Below, piece after piece: positions 46,561 to 57,388 of a DNA stretch of 64,000 nt. Position numbers and translations under genes: made by a program. Location of the stretch: NCBI RefSeq assembly GCF_033115175.1, contig NC_084840.1, forward strand, positions 79,251,179 through 79,315,178. The letters are read 5' to 3'. The notes below the pieces were generated by a model, which was not told the DNA's origin, made no database searches, and saw nothing but the letters and a program-made list of their open reading frames with translations. Position 1 is the first letter of the stretch; each line of letters opens with the position of its first letter. This DNA is from Lepus europaeus (lineage: Eukaryota > Chordata > Mammalia > Lagomorpha > Leporidae).

Positions 46561-46735
46561 ACAGCTTGCCGAGGCTGCCACCACCTCTCCATCAGTCTGT
46601 GCTGACCCAGCCAGGGTGAGGAAAGGCTCGTGGGGGGAGGCTGCAGTAACCACCTGGTCTGTCACCCTCCCCAGCCACTGCACTTCATTTGCAGGCTTGC
46701 GGGGGGGCCCCAGCCAATCGCCTCATTGTTTCTTT
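46561..46735 (-). other. GC-rich segment, possible upstream TFG leader
   Basis: A 175-bp GC-rich island between the TA repeat and an old L1. On the reverse strand it contains GAGGCGATTGGCTGGGG (a CCAAT-box-like core) and GTGGTGGCAGCCTCGGCAAG. It may be more 5' UTR of the TFG retrocopy, cut off by the TA expansion, or an unrelated fragment. I cannot tell without the TFG transcript sequence. Confidence 0.3.
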
Positions 46736-46739
46736 TAAA

Positions 46740-47310
46740 TCAGTCTATGAAAGAGTTATTTGTGTCCATGTTTCTAGTGGTTCAATTCACAAAACCTAAG
46801 ATATGGAATCAACTCCGATGTCCATCAGTTGGTGACTGGATAAAGAAAATGTGGTATATATACACTATGGAATACAACTCAGCTATAAAAAAAGAATGAA
46901 ATTCTCTGCAACAAAATGGATGCAACTGGAGACTATTATGCTTAGTGAAATAAGCCAGTCCTCAAAGGATAAATATCACATGTTTTCCATAGTAGTTACT
47001 ATGGAATACAAATACTGTATGAGCATGAAACTAGCATCTTTTTATTATTATTATTATTTATAGCCCTTTTCTATATTTCTCTGGACCATGGTCTTTGTAG
47101 TTTTTACTTGCTGAACATTGTGCAGAGTGGTGCATTAAGCCTGTGATAGTAAAATAAATTGAAATAATGTTATTACAAAAATTATGTTATTGCAAAGAGA
47201 GAGGTTGAGGGAAGGAGGTAGGAAAGTATAGTTATCATCTCTGAATCATATCTGATTAATAATTGAAATATGTTCTCTTCTGATTAATAAAAATGAAAAA
47301 AGTAATTATT
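46740..47310 (+). mobile_element. old L1 3' end, forward
   Basis: CTAAGATATGGAATCAACTC, GATGTCCATCAGTTGGTGAC, TATACACTATGGAATACAAC and GAAATAAGCCAGTCCTCAAA read as ORF2 C-terminus, followed by a short 3' UTR with GAAATATGTTCTCTTCTGAT. 5'-truncated, old. Confidence 0.88.
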
Positions 47311-47479
47311 TAAATAGTTTTTATGAGATGATTTGCTTTTCAGGCTGTATGATAATTATTATTTTTTCTTTATTTAGGAGTATCTTTATAACATATAAAT
47401 ATTTTTAAAATAAAATAACTTTTTCTCATTGGTAATATTTGTGATTTCTGTATGTATGATGGATGTATCTCTTCTTTAA

Positions 47480-47828
47480 AAAATTATTTTATTTATTTAA
47501 AAGACAGAGTTGTAGAGAGAGGCAGAAACAAAGAGAGAAAGAGAGAAAGAGAGAGGTCTTCCAGCTGATTGTTCACTCCCCAAATGGCTGCAACAACCAT
47601 AACTGAGCCTATTGAAGCCAATTCCCAAGAGTTTCTTCCAGGTCTCTCACATGGGTGCAGGGGCCCAAGCACTTGGCCCATCCTCCACTGCCTTCCCAGG
47701 CCACAGCAGAGAGCTGGACTGGAAGAGGAGCAACCGGGACAGAATCTGGCACCCCGACCTGGACTAGAATCTGGGGTGCCAGCGCCACAGGCAGAGGATT
47801 AGCCTGTTGAGCCACGGTGCCGGCCTCT
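47480..47828 (-). mobile_element. CSINE, intermediate type, reverse
   Basis: TTATTTTATTTATTTAAAAGAC start, GACTAGAATCTGGGGTGCC, head GAGCCACGGTGCCGGCC. Full-length. Confidence 0.92.
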
Positions 47829-47959
47829 CGTGCAGTCTTAATAATGTCTTGCACTTCCTGATCTCTCCCTTCATGTGGACTGAATCTGGTTTTCAACTGC
47901 CATTTACCTTTTAATTTCAACCATTATAATTTTCATTTCTACACATTCTACTTGTTTTC

Positions 47960-48633
47960 TTAAAGATTTATTTATTTGAAAGTCAGTTACACAGAGAGAG
48001 AAGGAGAGGCAGAGAGAGAGAAAGAGGTCTTCCATCCACCGGTTCACCCCCCAATTGGCCACAATGGCTGGAACTGCACTGATCTGAAGCCAGGAGGTGC
48101 CGGCGCCATGGCTCACTTGGTTAATCCTTGGCCTGCAGTGCCTGCATCCCATATGGGTGCCGGGTTCTAGTTCTGTTTGCTCCTCTTCCAGTCCAGCTCT
48201 CTGCTGTGGCCCAGGAGGGCAGTGGAGGATAGCCCAAGTACTTGGGTCCCTGCACCTGCATGGGAGACTGGGAGGAAGCAGCTGGCTCCTGGCTTTGGAT
48301 CAACGCAACGCTGGCCGTAGCGGCCATTTGGGGAGTGAACCAACAGAAGGAACCCCTTTCTCTCTGTCTCTCTCTTACTGTCTAACTCTGTCTGTCAAAT
48401 AAATAAATGAAGATAAATAAATAAATAAATAAATGAAGCCGGGAGCCAGGAGCTTCCTCTGGGTCTCCCATGTGGGTGCAGGGGCCCAAGGATTTAAGCT
48501 ATCTTCTACTGCTTTCCTAGTCACCAACAGAGAGCTGGGGGTGGGAAGTGGAGCAGCTGGGACTTGAACCAGCACCCATATGGGATGCCAGCACTGCAGG
48601 AGGCAGCTTTACCCACTATGCCACAGCGCCGGC
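47960..48633 (-). mobile_element. CSINE, older type, reverse, split by another CSINE
   Basis: Left part 47960-48096 (TTAAAGATTTATTTATTTG to GATCTGAAGCCAGGAG) and right part 48434-48633 (GAAGCCGGGAGCCAGGAGC to GCCACAGCGCCGGCCC). The break is the nested forward CSINE. Confidence 0.93.
48097..48433 (+). mobile_element. CSINE nested in a CSINE, forward
   Basis: GTGCCGGCGCCATGGCTCAC head, B-box-like GGGTTCTAGTTCTG, tail CAAATAAATAAATGAAGATA plus ATAAATAAAT. A 12-bp duplication TGAAGCCAGGAG (48085-48096) and TGAAGCCGGGAG (48434-48445), one mismatch, shows it is a second insertion in the host CSINE. Confidence 0.93.
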
Positions 48634-48959
48634 CCTTCTATTTATTTTGAAATGTGAATTGCTATCTTTAGCTGTCTTTTGTTGCTTATTCATTTCTACC
48701 ACTATGTTTTTTACTTCTTCAAATATCTTATATTTAGTTCATGAATATTCTTTATTTGAGAATTCCAACCTCTGAAATCTTAATCCATCAGGCAATCACA
48801 ACTGTGGAGCCCAAACTCAAATTTCCATCTATATCAAACTCCTTACACCTAAGACCGCCTTCCCAGGTAAGCCCTGTTAATAAATGTCTTTTCAACAAAG
48901 AAGAGATTGCTACAAGATATAATATTTTATAAAGGTATACTCACTCAGCTTAATTTATG
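48634..48959. other. AT-rich spacer
   Basis: Nothing recognised with confidence; it may be part of the old L1 that becomes readable from about 48960. Confidence 0.4.
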
Positions 48960-50680
48960 AATTGAGATTCACCAATATCAATGCTCCTCCCCACGGACAA
49001 GTAGCATTCTATGACTAAGCTGTTTAACTATTCTTCGACTGATGGACTGGTGAGCTGTTTCCAAGTTTTGTTCATATAGAGTTTCCACAAAAAACTTTGG
49101 ACAAGTATTTTGGGGACTTTATGCTTTTGTTCCTGAGATGAAGACCAAGAGTAGAATTACTGGTTCTTAAGGGAGATGTATTTTTTAATAAGCAACTGTT
49201 ATAAATTTCTTCAAAATTATTATAACATGTACATTCCAACAAAAATATGTAAGTTCTCATTTTTGCTTCTCACCAATACTTGGCATTTTCACTTTCCAAC
49301 TACAGCTATGTAATTAGTGTATAGCAGTTGTTCATTCCCATACGTTTACTCTACCTTTGTGGATTCCACTTTATGAAATGTCTCATGACACATCTTTCAG
49401 TCATTAGACTTTGGGTTTCTTTTATACTTATTATTGAGTTATGAAAGATAATTATATACACGCGATATCAGCCCTTTTCCAAATACAGGCTCTAAGAACA
49501 TTTTCTTTCAGCATACACTTTTTCATTTTCTTTTCAAGACATGCTTCTCATTACTCTAAAACCACTTATTAAAAAGTTTTCTTTGCCTGCTACAAAGCTT
49601 TAGTGCTTTTGTTGGAATTGCACTTGATCCTCATTCAAAGGCTGAGAAAAGAATCCTGTTGAAATTAAATTGTTGAAATGAGGATCCTCACTTCAGAACA
49701 TTTTGAGTTCTCTATTCTGTTACTCACCTATTTGACAATATTTGTTGTAGAACCACACTGTCTTGATTATAGTACTTACAGTAAGTCTTGATATTAGGTA
49801 GAATAAGTGCACCAAGTTTGTTGTGCTTCATGATTTCTGGAATAGTGTTAGTTCTTTGCATTGACATATACTTTTAGTAATCAGTTCATTCTTCAAAAAA
49901 AGTTGATGGGATTTTGGTTTTAAAAGAATTGAATATGGCCGGTGCCACAGCTCAATAGGCTAATCCTTGGCCTGCGGTACTGGCACACCAGGTTCTAGTC
50001 CCGGTCAGGGCGCCAGATTCTGTCCCGGTAGCCTCTCTTCCAGGTCAGCTTTCTGCTGTGGCCCCGGAGTGCAGTGGAGGATGGCCCAAGTGCTTGTGCC
50101 CTGCACCCCAAGGGAGACCAGGAGAAGCACCTGGTTCCTGCCATCAGATCAGCGAGGTGCACCGGCTGCAGCGCGCTGGCCGAGGTGGCCATTGGAGGGT
50201 GAACCAATGGTAAAGGAAGACCTTTCTCTCTGTCTCTCTCTCTCTCATTGTCCACTCTGCCTGTCAAAAAACAGAAACAAAAACAAAAAATAAGTATTGA
50301 ACATATAAATCCATTTGTGGTGAACTGATATCTTCCTATTTACTCTTCATGAACATGATATATCTCACCATTTTTCAGGTCTCCCAATTTTTTTCTCATT
50401 TATAATTTGTAGTGGATAAATGCCACACATTTTTGTTAAATCTGTTACCAAGTTGCTATTTTTTTAGATACTATTGTGAATAGAATGTTCATTTTAATTT
50501 CATCCTTCAACTGTTTGAAGTTCACAGATAAAAATAAAATTGACACATTTATACCAACATTTTTTACTGAAAATTTTAAACTCAGTATGTTTACTAGGGT
50601 TATTTTCTATGTATGTGAAAAAATATGAAATTGGAGTTAATTTTTCCTTCCAAATATAAATTCCCTTTAAATTTTGTTTG
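48960..50680 (-). mobile_element. very old L1 ORF2, reverse
   Basis: Decayed reverse reading of L1 ORF2: CTGTTTAACTATTCTTCGAC, CTTCTCACCAATACTTGGCA, GGTAGAATAAGTGCACCAAG, CTGGAATAGTGTTAGTTC. Many gaps. The CSINE at 49937-50290 interrupts it. Confidence 0.65.
49937..50290 (+). mobile_element. CSINE, young type, forward
   Basis: GGCCGGTGCCACAGCTCAAT head, GGTTCTAGTCCCGGTCAGGG B-box region, CCACTCTGCCTGTC and an A-rich tail with CAGAAACAAAAACAAAAA. A weak duplication (AAGAATTGAATAT / AAGTATTGAACAT) flanks it. Confidence 0.92.
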
Positions 50681-51190
50681 TTATTTTTAACTGACTTTAT
50701 TTTTAAAGCAGGTTTGCAGCAACCTTGAGCAATTTCCTATATACCCCTACCCCCACACATGCACAGTCTCCCTCATTATCAAAACCCTTCACCAGAATGG
50801 TACGTTTTTAGAATTGTCACATCATCATCACCCAAAAGACAGTTTACATGAGGGATCACTTTTGGTGTTGTATATTCTATGGGTTTGGACAAATGCACAA
50901 TAATATTATAATGACCATTACAGTACAATAAAGACTAATTTCACTGCCCTGAATATCATCTCTGCTCTACCTACTCATCCTCTCTCCTTCTTAATCCCTG
51001 ATAGTAACTGGTCTTTTTAGTGCTCTATAGTTTGGCCTTTTCCAGAATGTCACATAATTGGAATTATCATTATGTAGCCTTTCCAATTGGGCTTCTTACA
51101 CTTATAATTCGCACTTAAGTATTCTTCTTTATTATCTCAATAATATATTTGATGTACCAGTACACTCCAAATGTTAACATTTCAAAATGT
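50681..51190 (-). mobile_element. ancient L1 (L1M-type) 3' end, reverse
   Basis: AGGTTTGCAGCAACCTTGAG, TATATACCCCTACCCCCACA, CATCATCATCACCCAAAAGA, CTATGGGTTTGGACAAATGC and TTTTCCAGAATGTCACATA follow, in order, a common mammalian L1M 3' region seen in reverse. Confidence 0.75.
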
Positions 51191-51254
51191 AATCAACATA
51201 AAAATCATTAGTGTGATATTTACATTTTTGACCATTTTTTAAATTATATATTTT

Positions 51255-52260
51255 TATTTTTAAAATAATTTTTAAAAAATTTACCTGACACATAAAAGTA
51301 TATACTTATGGGATACACTATGATTTTTTTAAAATCATTTATTCATTTGACAAGCAGAGAGAAAAACTGAAGGAGAGAGAGATGGAAACACACACTCCCA
51401 TCTGCAACATCCGGGTCTGAAACCAGGAGACTGGTATCCCATACAGATGGCAGGGATCTAACTACCGGAGACATAACCTGCTGCCATTCATAGTGCACAT
51501 TAGCAAGAAGGTGAAGTCAGGAACAGAGTCAGGACTTGAACCCAGGCATTCTGATATGGGATTGAGGCATCTGAACTGCCCACTAAAGGTACGCCCCACC
51601 GTGTGATGCATCAATGCATGCATGCATTACCTAAATGTCAGTCAAGCATATCCAATCCCTCAGACATTCATAGGTTTACAGTGCAAACATTCAAAATCAT
51701 CTCTTCTAGCTTCTTTATAAATATGTACAGTATATTATTTCATTATCAATAATATTGCTACTATACAATAAAACACTAGAACTTCCTGCTCCTATTTAAC
51801 TATAACTTAATACTCATTGATCTAATCTTTCCCTATGCCTCACTTCCTGAGACACTCCAGTCTCTGACAGCCCACATTTATACTCTCCATTTCCATGAAA
51901 TGGGCTTTTCATGAGTGAGATCAGGTGATATTCGTCTTCTTGTATTTGACTTATTTCACTTAAAATAATGTCCTGCAGTTACATACATGCCTTTTTATGG
52001 AATGATGACTGTGTTTTTATTGTAGCTATAAATAATACTCCATTATCTGGATTTGCCTTAGTTTATGTAAGCACTCATCTACTGAACAGAATATTAATTA
52101 CTTGCATGTTTTGGTAATTAAGAATGAAACTACAATAAAACATCCATATGCAGTTTTTGTGTGGACCTGAGTTTTAAGTCAGTTAGGTTAGTATCCAATA
52201 GTGTAATTATGTAATACATGCTTACTTTGTAAGAAACTTCCAAATTGTCTTCCAGACTGG
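51255..52260 (-). mobile_element. old L1 3' end, reverse, split by a CSINE
   Basis: CATAAAAGTATATACTTATG and GGGATACACTATGATTTTTT begin the copy. After the CSINE (51335-51600) it continues with CCTAAATGTCAGTCAAGCAT, CACTTAAAATAATGTCCTGC and AATAATACTCCATTATCTGG. A different old subfamily from the preceding one. Confidence 0.7.
51335..51600 (-). mobile_element. CSINE, very old, reverse
   Basis: ATCATTTATTCATTTGACAA start, GGTCTGAAACCAGGAGACTG, GTCAGGACTTGAACCCAGGC. Diverged; the head is barely recognisable. Confidence 0.72.
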
Positions 52261-52261
52261 C

Positions 52262-52575
52262 TGCACTGGTGTTGGCACTTGTGGTAGCAGAGTAATCCAC
52301 CATCCGCCATGCTGGCAGATGGCTCCTCCATTTCATATCCGGCTCCCTAATATAATGGGCCTGGGAGGGCAGTAGAGGACAGCACATTCCCTTGGGCCCA
52401 TGTCACCAATTTGGGAGACCCAGATGAACCTCCTAGCTCTTAGCTTTGATCTGGCTCAGCCCTGGCCATTGTGGCCATTTGAGTAGTGAACCAGCAGATG
52501 GGAGATCCTCTCTCTCTCCTCTCTCTCTTACCCTCCTCTCCAACTCTTTCAAAAATAAATAAATATTTTGGAGAA
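52262..52575 (+). mobile_element. CSINE, old, forward
   Basis: Body blocks TCCGGCTCCCTAATATAATG, CAATTTGGGAGACCCAGATG, TTGAGTAGTGAACCAGCAG, CT linker and TTCAAAAATAAATAAATAT tail are clear; the head is decayed. Confidence 0.8.
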
Positions 52576-53359
52576 AAAAGGGAAAAACCAAATGGCTGTA
52601 GCATTCTTCATTCCCCAAAACAATGACTAGAGAGTTCTATTGATGATTTTATCAGCAGCCCTTGGTTTTTCTTTATTCTGGATTTTGGCCATGTCAATAG
52701 TGTGCAGTGCATTCCTATTACTGTTTCAGTTATTTTATATTCTTTATTGCAATATCATCCAAGTCAGATCTCTGGTATAATGATTAATAAAATTGCTCAT
52801 AATATATGGCTTCCTTCATCCTGATCTTTGGGAAAAATTATTTAATATTTCACCATTAGGTGTGAGACTAGCTATAGAGTTTTTACACTTAACATTTAGC
52901 AGATTAAATAAATTTTCTAAGAATTTTGCTGAGCATTTTGTTGTGAACTTTAATGAGTATTTAATTTTTTATGCATTGAAATAATTACATGGGTTTTATT
53001 TCTCCATTATATTAATATGGCAGATTGCATCAGTTGAATTTAAAATGTTAAACTTGTATCCCTAGGTTAATTCCATTAGGTTATTTTATGTTATCTTTTC
53101 ATATATTTCTGAATATGATTTGACAATTTATCATTAGTTATATTTCCATCTAGAATATCAGTGATTTTGACTTGTAGACCAAAGTTCATGAGTAATATAG
53201 TTACATTTTATGTCTAATTGGGAAATGTTTCCTTTTGCTCAGTTTTCTGAAGTACATAATGTAAAACTGGAGTTAGTTCTTTCTGAGACACTTGCTATAA
53301 CTCACAGTGAAAAATATTGCCTCCTTAAATGTTTGCTATAATTCACGGTTTAAAGTATT

Positions 53360-53540
53360 CCCTTCTCAAATGTTTAACAGAATTCACAGTGGAACTCTTT
53401 GGGCCCAGAGTTTTGATTGTATGAAGGCTTTAGATAATCATGTAAATATTCCCTTCTTAAATGTTTAACAGAGTTCTCAGTGAAACTCTTTGAGCCAAGA
53501 GTTTTGATTGTATGAAGGCTTTAGATAATTATGTAAATGT
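53360..53540. repeat. 91-bp direct tandem duplication in old L1
   Basis: Copy one 53360-53450 and copy two 53451-53540 both run from CCCTTCTYAAATGTTTAACAG through GAGTTTTGATTGTATGAAGG to GATAATYATGTAAAT. They differ at only a handful of sites. Shorter related pieces (CTCCTTAAATGTTTGCTATA near 53320) precede them. Confidence 0.92.
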
Positions 53541-53603
53541 ATTTAATTGGCATGAGCCCAATCATGTTTGCAGTTTCATTTTGCTTCAGTTTTGGTTGAT
53601 TTT

Positions 53604-53651
53604 CTTTTTCTTTTTCTTTATTTATTTCTTTATTTATTTGACAGGCAGAGT

Positions 53652-53710
<59 letters not shown>

Positions 53711-53988
53711 AAAGTCTTCCTTTTTGCCGTTGGTTCACCCTCCAATGGCCACGGTGGCCAGCGCATCTCGCTGATCCGAAGCCAGGAGCCAGGTGCTTCT
53801 CCTGGTCTCCCATGCGGGTGCAGGGCCCAAGCACTTGGGCCATCTTCCACTGCTTTCCCAGGCCATAGCAGAGAGCTGGCCTGGAAGAGGGGCAACCAGG
53901 ATAGAATCCGGCACCCCAACCGGGACTAGAACCCAGTGTGCTGGCACCGCAAGGTGGAGGATTAGCCTGTTAAGCCACGGCGCCGGCC
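53604..53988 (-). mobile_element. CSINE, young type, reverse, with TA/GA expansion
   Basis: TTATTTGACAGGCAGAGTGG start, then a pure TA run (about 53653-53686) and GA run (to about 53710) where the normal copy has a short GA linker; head GCCACGGCGCCGGCC. An 11-bp duplication TGGTTGATTTT at 53593-53603 and 53989-53999. Confidence 0.94.
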
Positions 53989-54125
53989 TGGTTGATTTTA
54001 TTTTGCAATGAAAGTTTCCCTTTCCTTTAAGTTGCCATATCTGTTGGCATTGCTTGTTTGGAATATTCTTTTTCTTTAGTATTAAATAGATAGTACAAAT
54101 ACCTCTCTTTTCTGATATTTGTGAC

Positions 54126-54502
54126 ATAACACCAAATTGTCTATTGGAACAGCAATGAAAGAGTATAATCTGGTGGTGGGAAAGTCAATAATAAATATTA
54201 TAATGTCAAGAAAATTGCAAATTCAAATGAACCATGTGCCACTTCTTGATATTTGACAAATGCTGGAAAAAAACACAGAGACACTCAGATGTTAACATTT
54301 TTGATTAGATAAAGTAAGGCACTTACTTCAAAATGCTGAAAGATATGACAGCCATCAGTAGAAATATGCAACATACCAATATATAGAAGGTCCATAACGC
54401 ACAAACTACAGGAATCACATAGTTACAGCTGGAAACATGATAAAAATGAAGTAATGCATTTCTCTCAGTCCAAAAAAAAAGAACAAATAACAAAAAGAGA
54501 AG
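54126..54502. other. AT-rich unassigned stretch
   Basis: Possibly decayed L1, but no block is good enough to say so. No gene. Confidence 0.35.
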
Positions 54503-55315
54503 ATGGTTTACATTCCCATCAACAGCATATTAGGGTACCCTTTTCCCCACATCCTCACCAGAATTTGTTTTTTTTTTTTTTATTTTTGGATTATAAGTGG
54601 GAATGTAAATCACTACAGCCATTATGGAAGACAGAATGGAGATTCCTCAAACATTTGAAAAGAGATCTACCATATGACCCAGCCATTCCATTACTGGGAA
54701 TTTACCCAAAGGAAACTAAATCAGCATATTAAAGAGTTATCTTCATTCCCATATTTATTGCAGATCAACTCACAGTAGCTAAGCCATAGAATCAACCCAG
54801 ATGTCCATCAAATGATGACTGGATAAAGAAATTGTGTTGTATTTACACCATGGAATACAACACAGCATTAAAAACAATGAAATCCTGTCTTTTACAACAC
54901 AATGGTTGCAGTTGGAGACCATTATGAAATAAGCCAGTCCTAAAAAGACAAATACCTATATTTCCCCAATGTGTGGTAACTAATACACAGAGTACAAAAA
55001 ACAATGTAATGTACGTGAGTGAAATTGACAGTTTGAGATCTGATCATTGCTTATAGACTTTGTAAATACTCTTGAAGGACAGTGGCTTTTCTACTTAGTA
55101 ATTGTTTGAATTCTTTATTTAATGGAGAGTTAAGCTTGTGATTATAAATTAAAAACTAGTCATTATAAAAATTAAAAGAAAACTAAGAATAGAAGGAGCA
55201 GAGATGGTGGGTATGAGGGAGGGAAGGAGAATAGGGTGGCAAGGATCATTATGCTCTTAAAAATGTATATGTGAAATACATGAAATCTGCGTCCTTTATA
55301 TACATAAATTAAAGG
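54503..55315 (+). mobile_element. old L1 3' end with 5' inversion, forward
   Basis: The left 85 bp (TTTACATTCCCATCAACAGC to ACATCCTCACCAGAATTTG) reads as reverse ORF2. From about 54590 the sequence reads forward from a nearby upstream point (AAGTGGGAATGTAAATCACT) through ORF2 end to the 3' UTR, ending near AAATTAAAGG (55312). This is the structure left by twin priming during insertion. The 3' UTR type equals that at 35970-36230. Confidence 0.88.
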
Positions 55316-55765
55316 AAAGTTATCCAACTAAACTTTTTGTTCCACAATAAAGTTACCTTGATGCACAGAAAACCTAAATCTATAAGAACTTTCTAGTTCT
55401 ATAAGTTATACTCTACATCAAAATAGATAATGTACCATATTTTAGTAGAATTTAATTACATACAGCACATTCTCAAAATCTGAATTAACCTAGGCTGCTA
55501 AAATAATGCCAATATGTCCCAAAGAATAAAAATAAGAAAAAAGCATATATTCTAACCATAGTGCAAAGAGAAAATTAAAGCAGATGATAAAGCCAAAAGT
55601 AAAAAAAATCTGTCTACTGTGAAGTTAAAACACAGGTTGGGAGAGGGGAAATCACACATAAACAAATATACATGAAGGCTCATGTGCACACACAGATATC
55701 CACACATTTGAATAAAATGGAAAACTCAAAACAAGTTTTAGTAACTCTTAAAAATAATAATGGGG
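55316..55765. other. AT-rich single-copy DNA
   Basis: Nothing recognised in about 450 bases. Confidence 0.45.
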
Positions 55766-56075
55766 CCAGGTGGGTGCAGGGGCCCATGGATTTGAGCCAT
55801 CTGCTGCTCTCCCAAGCACATTAGCAAGGAGCTGGATTAGAAGTGCCTGGGAAATTAATGGAGATGGCCCAAATCCTTGAGCCCCTGCTCCCACATAGGA
55901 GACCTGGAAGAAGCTCCCGGCTCGTGGCTTCAGACTGGCCTAGCCACAGACATTGTGGCCATTTGATAAGTGAACCAGTGGATGGGAGATCTCTCTCTGT
56001 CTTTTTCTTTCTCTCTCTGTAATTCTTTGAAGTAAATGTTTAAGTAAATAAAATAAATCTTTCAAAAATACTAAT
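55766..56075. mobile_element. fold-back CSINE, old
   Basis: After GGGGCCAG, the stretch 55772-55845 reads as reverse CSINE (GGTGGGTGCAGGGGCCC to GGAGCTGGATTAGAAG). From 55846 it reads as forward CSINE (TGCCTGGGAAATTAATGGAG to AAGTAAATAAAATAAATC). The two parts cover the same section of the element in opposite directions. Confidence 0.72.
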
Positions 56076-56723
56076 TTATAAAGCATCTTGTAAAATAACA
56101 CACAAAAACCCGAATAATAATTATTTTATTATTATATTATGCCAATAGAAAACACATAAAATGTTTAATGAATGTGATTAAACTATCCATGGTAGGATGA
56201 GAGGACGAATGGAAGGGTGGGGGAGGGGAGGAAGGAAAGAAGAGAGGAGAGTGAGAGCAGTACAAATCCAGAGGGAAGATTCTCGTATTTTCCAGAACTT
56301 CAACAGGGTGTCTATAAAACAATCCTGAAAGACACTAAATATTCTTGAACAAGTTAAAATAAGTAGGTTTGTACTATTAGATATGAACACTCAGTATCAT
56401 AACTGTGTCAATTCTTGGTTAATTGCAATGTTTTTAAATATTTCCTGCAATAAAATAAATTGACTATGATATTTTGAAAGAACCAAGTAACATTAGCCAA
56501 AAATTTACTTAAAATTCACTTCAAAATATCAGTGAAGCTAGCCCTATCATATATTAAAAAAAACCTAACATCTATCAGTAAGTCAGCCCCATCAAGTATC
56601 ATACAGTTCTTGTATTTAAAACATTGTGATATCGGTGTATAAATAAGCTGTCAGAATAATGGCAAAAATTGGAAAATCTTGAAATAGACTAATGGAAAAT
56701 GGAAAAAACTTAAAGTGGCATCA
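56076..56723. other. AT-rich single-copy DNA
   Basis: No gene or repeat recognised. A GGGA/GGAA-rich patch lies at about 56205-56255. Confidence 0.45.
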
Positions 56724-57075
56724 AGGGGGCAGTGTGGTATTTCAGGTTAACCCATCGCCTTCAAGGAGAGCATCCCTTGTTGGAGATCTGGATATACTGC
56801 TTCCCACTGAGCTCCCTGCTGATGCGCCTGGGAAAGCAAGAATGTGGGCCGAAATACTTGAGCCCCTGCACCATGTAAGAAACCCAGACTGAGTTCCAAG
56901 CTCCTGGCTTTGGCCTGGTCCAACCTTTGCCTTTGTGGCCATTTAGGGAATGAATCAACAGATGGAAGTGCTCTCTCTCTTTCTCTACCCCCTCTCCCAC
57001 TGTTCTCTCTCTCTCTCCCTCTGTCTCCCACTCTGTCTTTCACTCTGCCTTTCAAATAAATAAAAATTTGTTTAA
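56724..57075 (+). mobile_element. CSINE, old, forward
   Basis: AGGGGGCAGTGTGGTATTTC head, CTGATGCGCCTGGGAAAGCA, TTAGGGAATGAATCAACAG, CT linker and CTTTCAAATAAATAAAAAT tail. Confidence 0.85.
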
Positions 57076-57104
57076 AAACCTACATGAAAATCAATAGCTG
57101 GATT

Positions 57105-57388
57105 TATAGAGGTGAGGCAGAATTGCAGAGAGAGGGAGTGACAGAGAGATAGAGCTTCTGTCTGCTGATACACTCCCCAAATGGCCACAACAGCCAGCTC
57201 TGAGCCAGGCCAAAGCTAGGATCCAGGAGTTTCTTCAGGGTCTCCCACAAGGGTTGCAGGGGTCCAAGTACTTGGACTATCTTCAGCTTCTTTCCCAGGC
57301 ACATTAGCAGAGAGCTGGATCAGAAATGGAGTAGTCGGGACACAAACTAGCACCCATATAGGAAGCAGGCATCACAGATCCCATGGGA
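57105..57388 (-). mobile_element. CSINE, old, reverse, tail missing
   Basis: AGAGCTTCTGTCTGCTGATA, CTCCCCAAATGGCCACAAC, GGAGTAGTCGGGACACAAAC and GCACCCATATAGGAAGCAGG. The A-rich tail and the head end are decayed. Confidence 0.75.

Larger units (their letters stand above)
52600..54125 (-). mobile_element. old L1 ORF2, reverse
   Basis: TAAGAATTTTGCTGAGCATT, AAATAATTACATGGGTTTTA and ATTAATATGGCAGATTGCAT are the reverse reading of the L1 RT region. It continues beyond the CSINE (53604-53988) with GCCATATCTGTTGGCATTGC and CTTTTCTGATATTTGTGAC. It contains the 91-bp tandem duplication at 53360-53540. Confidence 0.78.
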
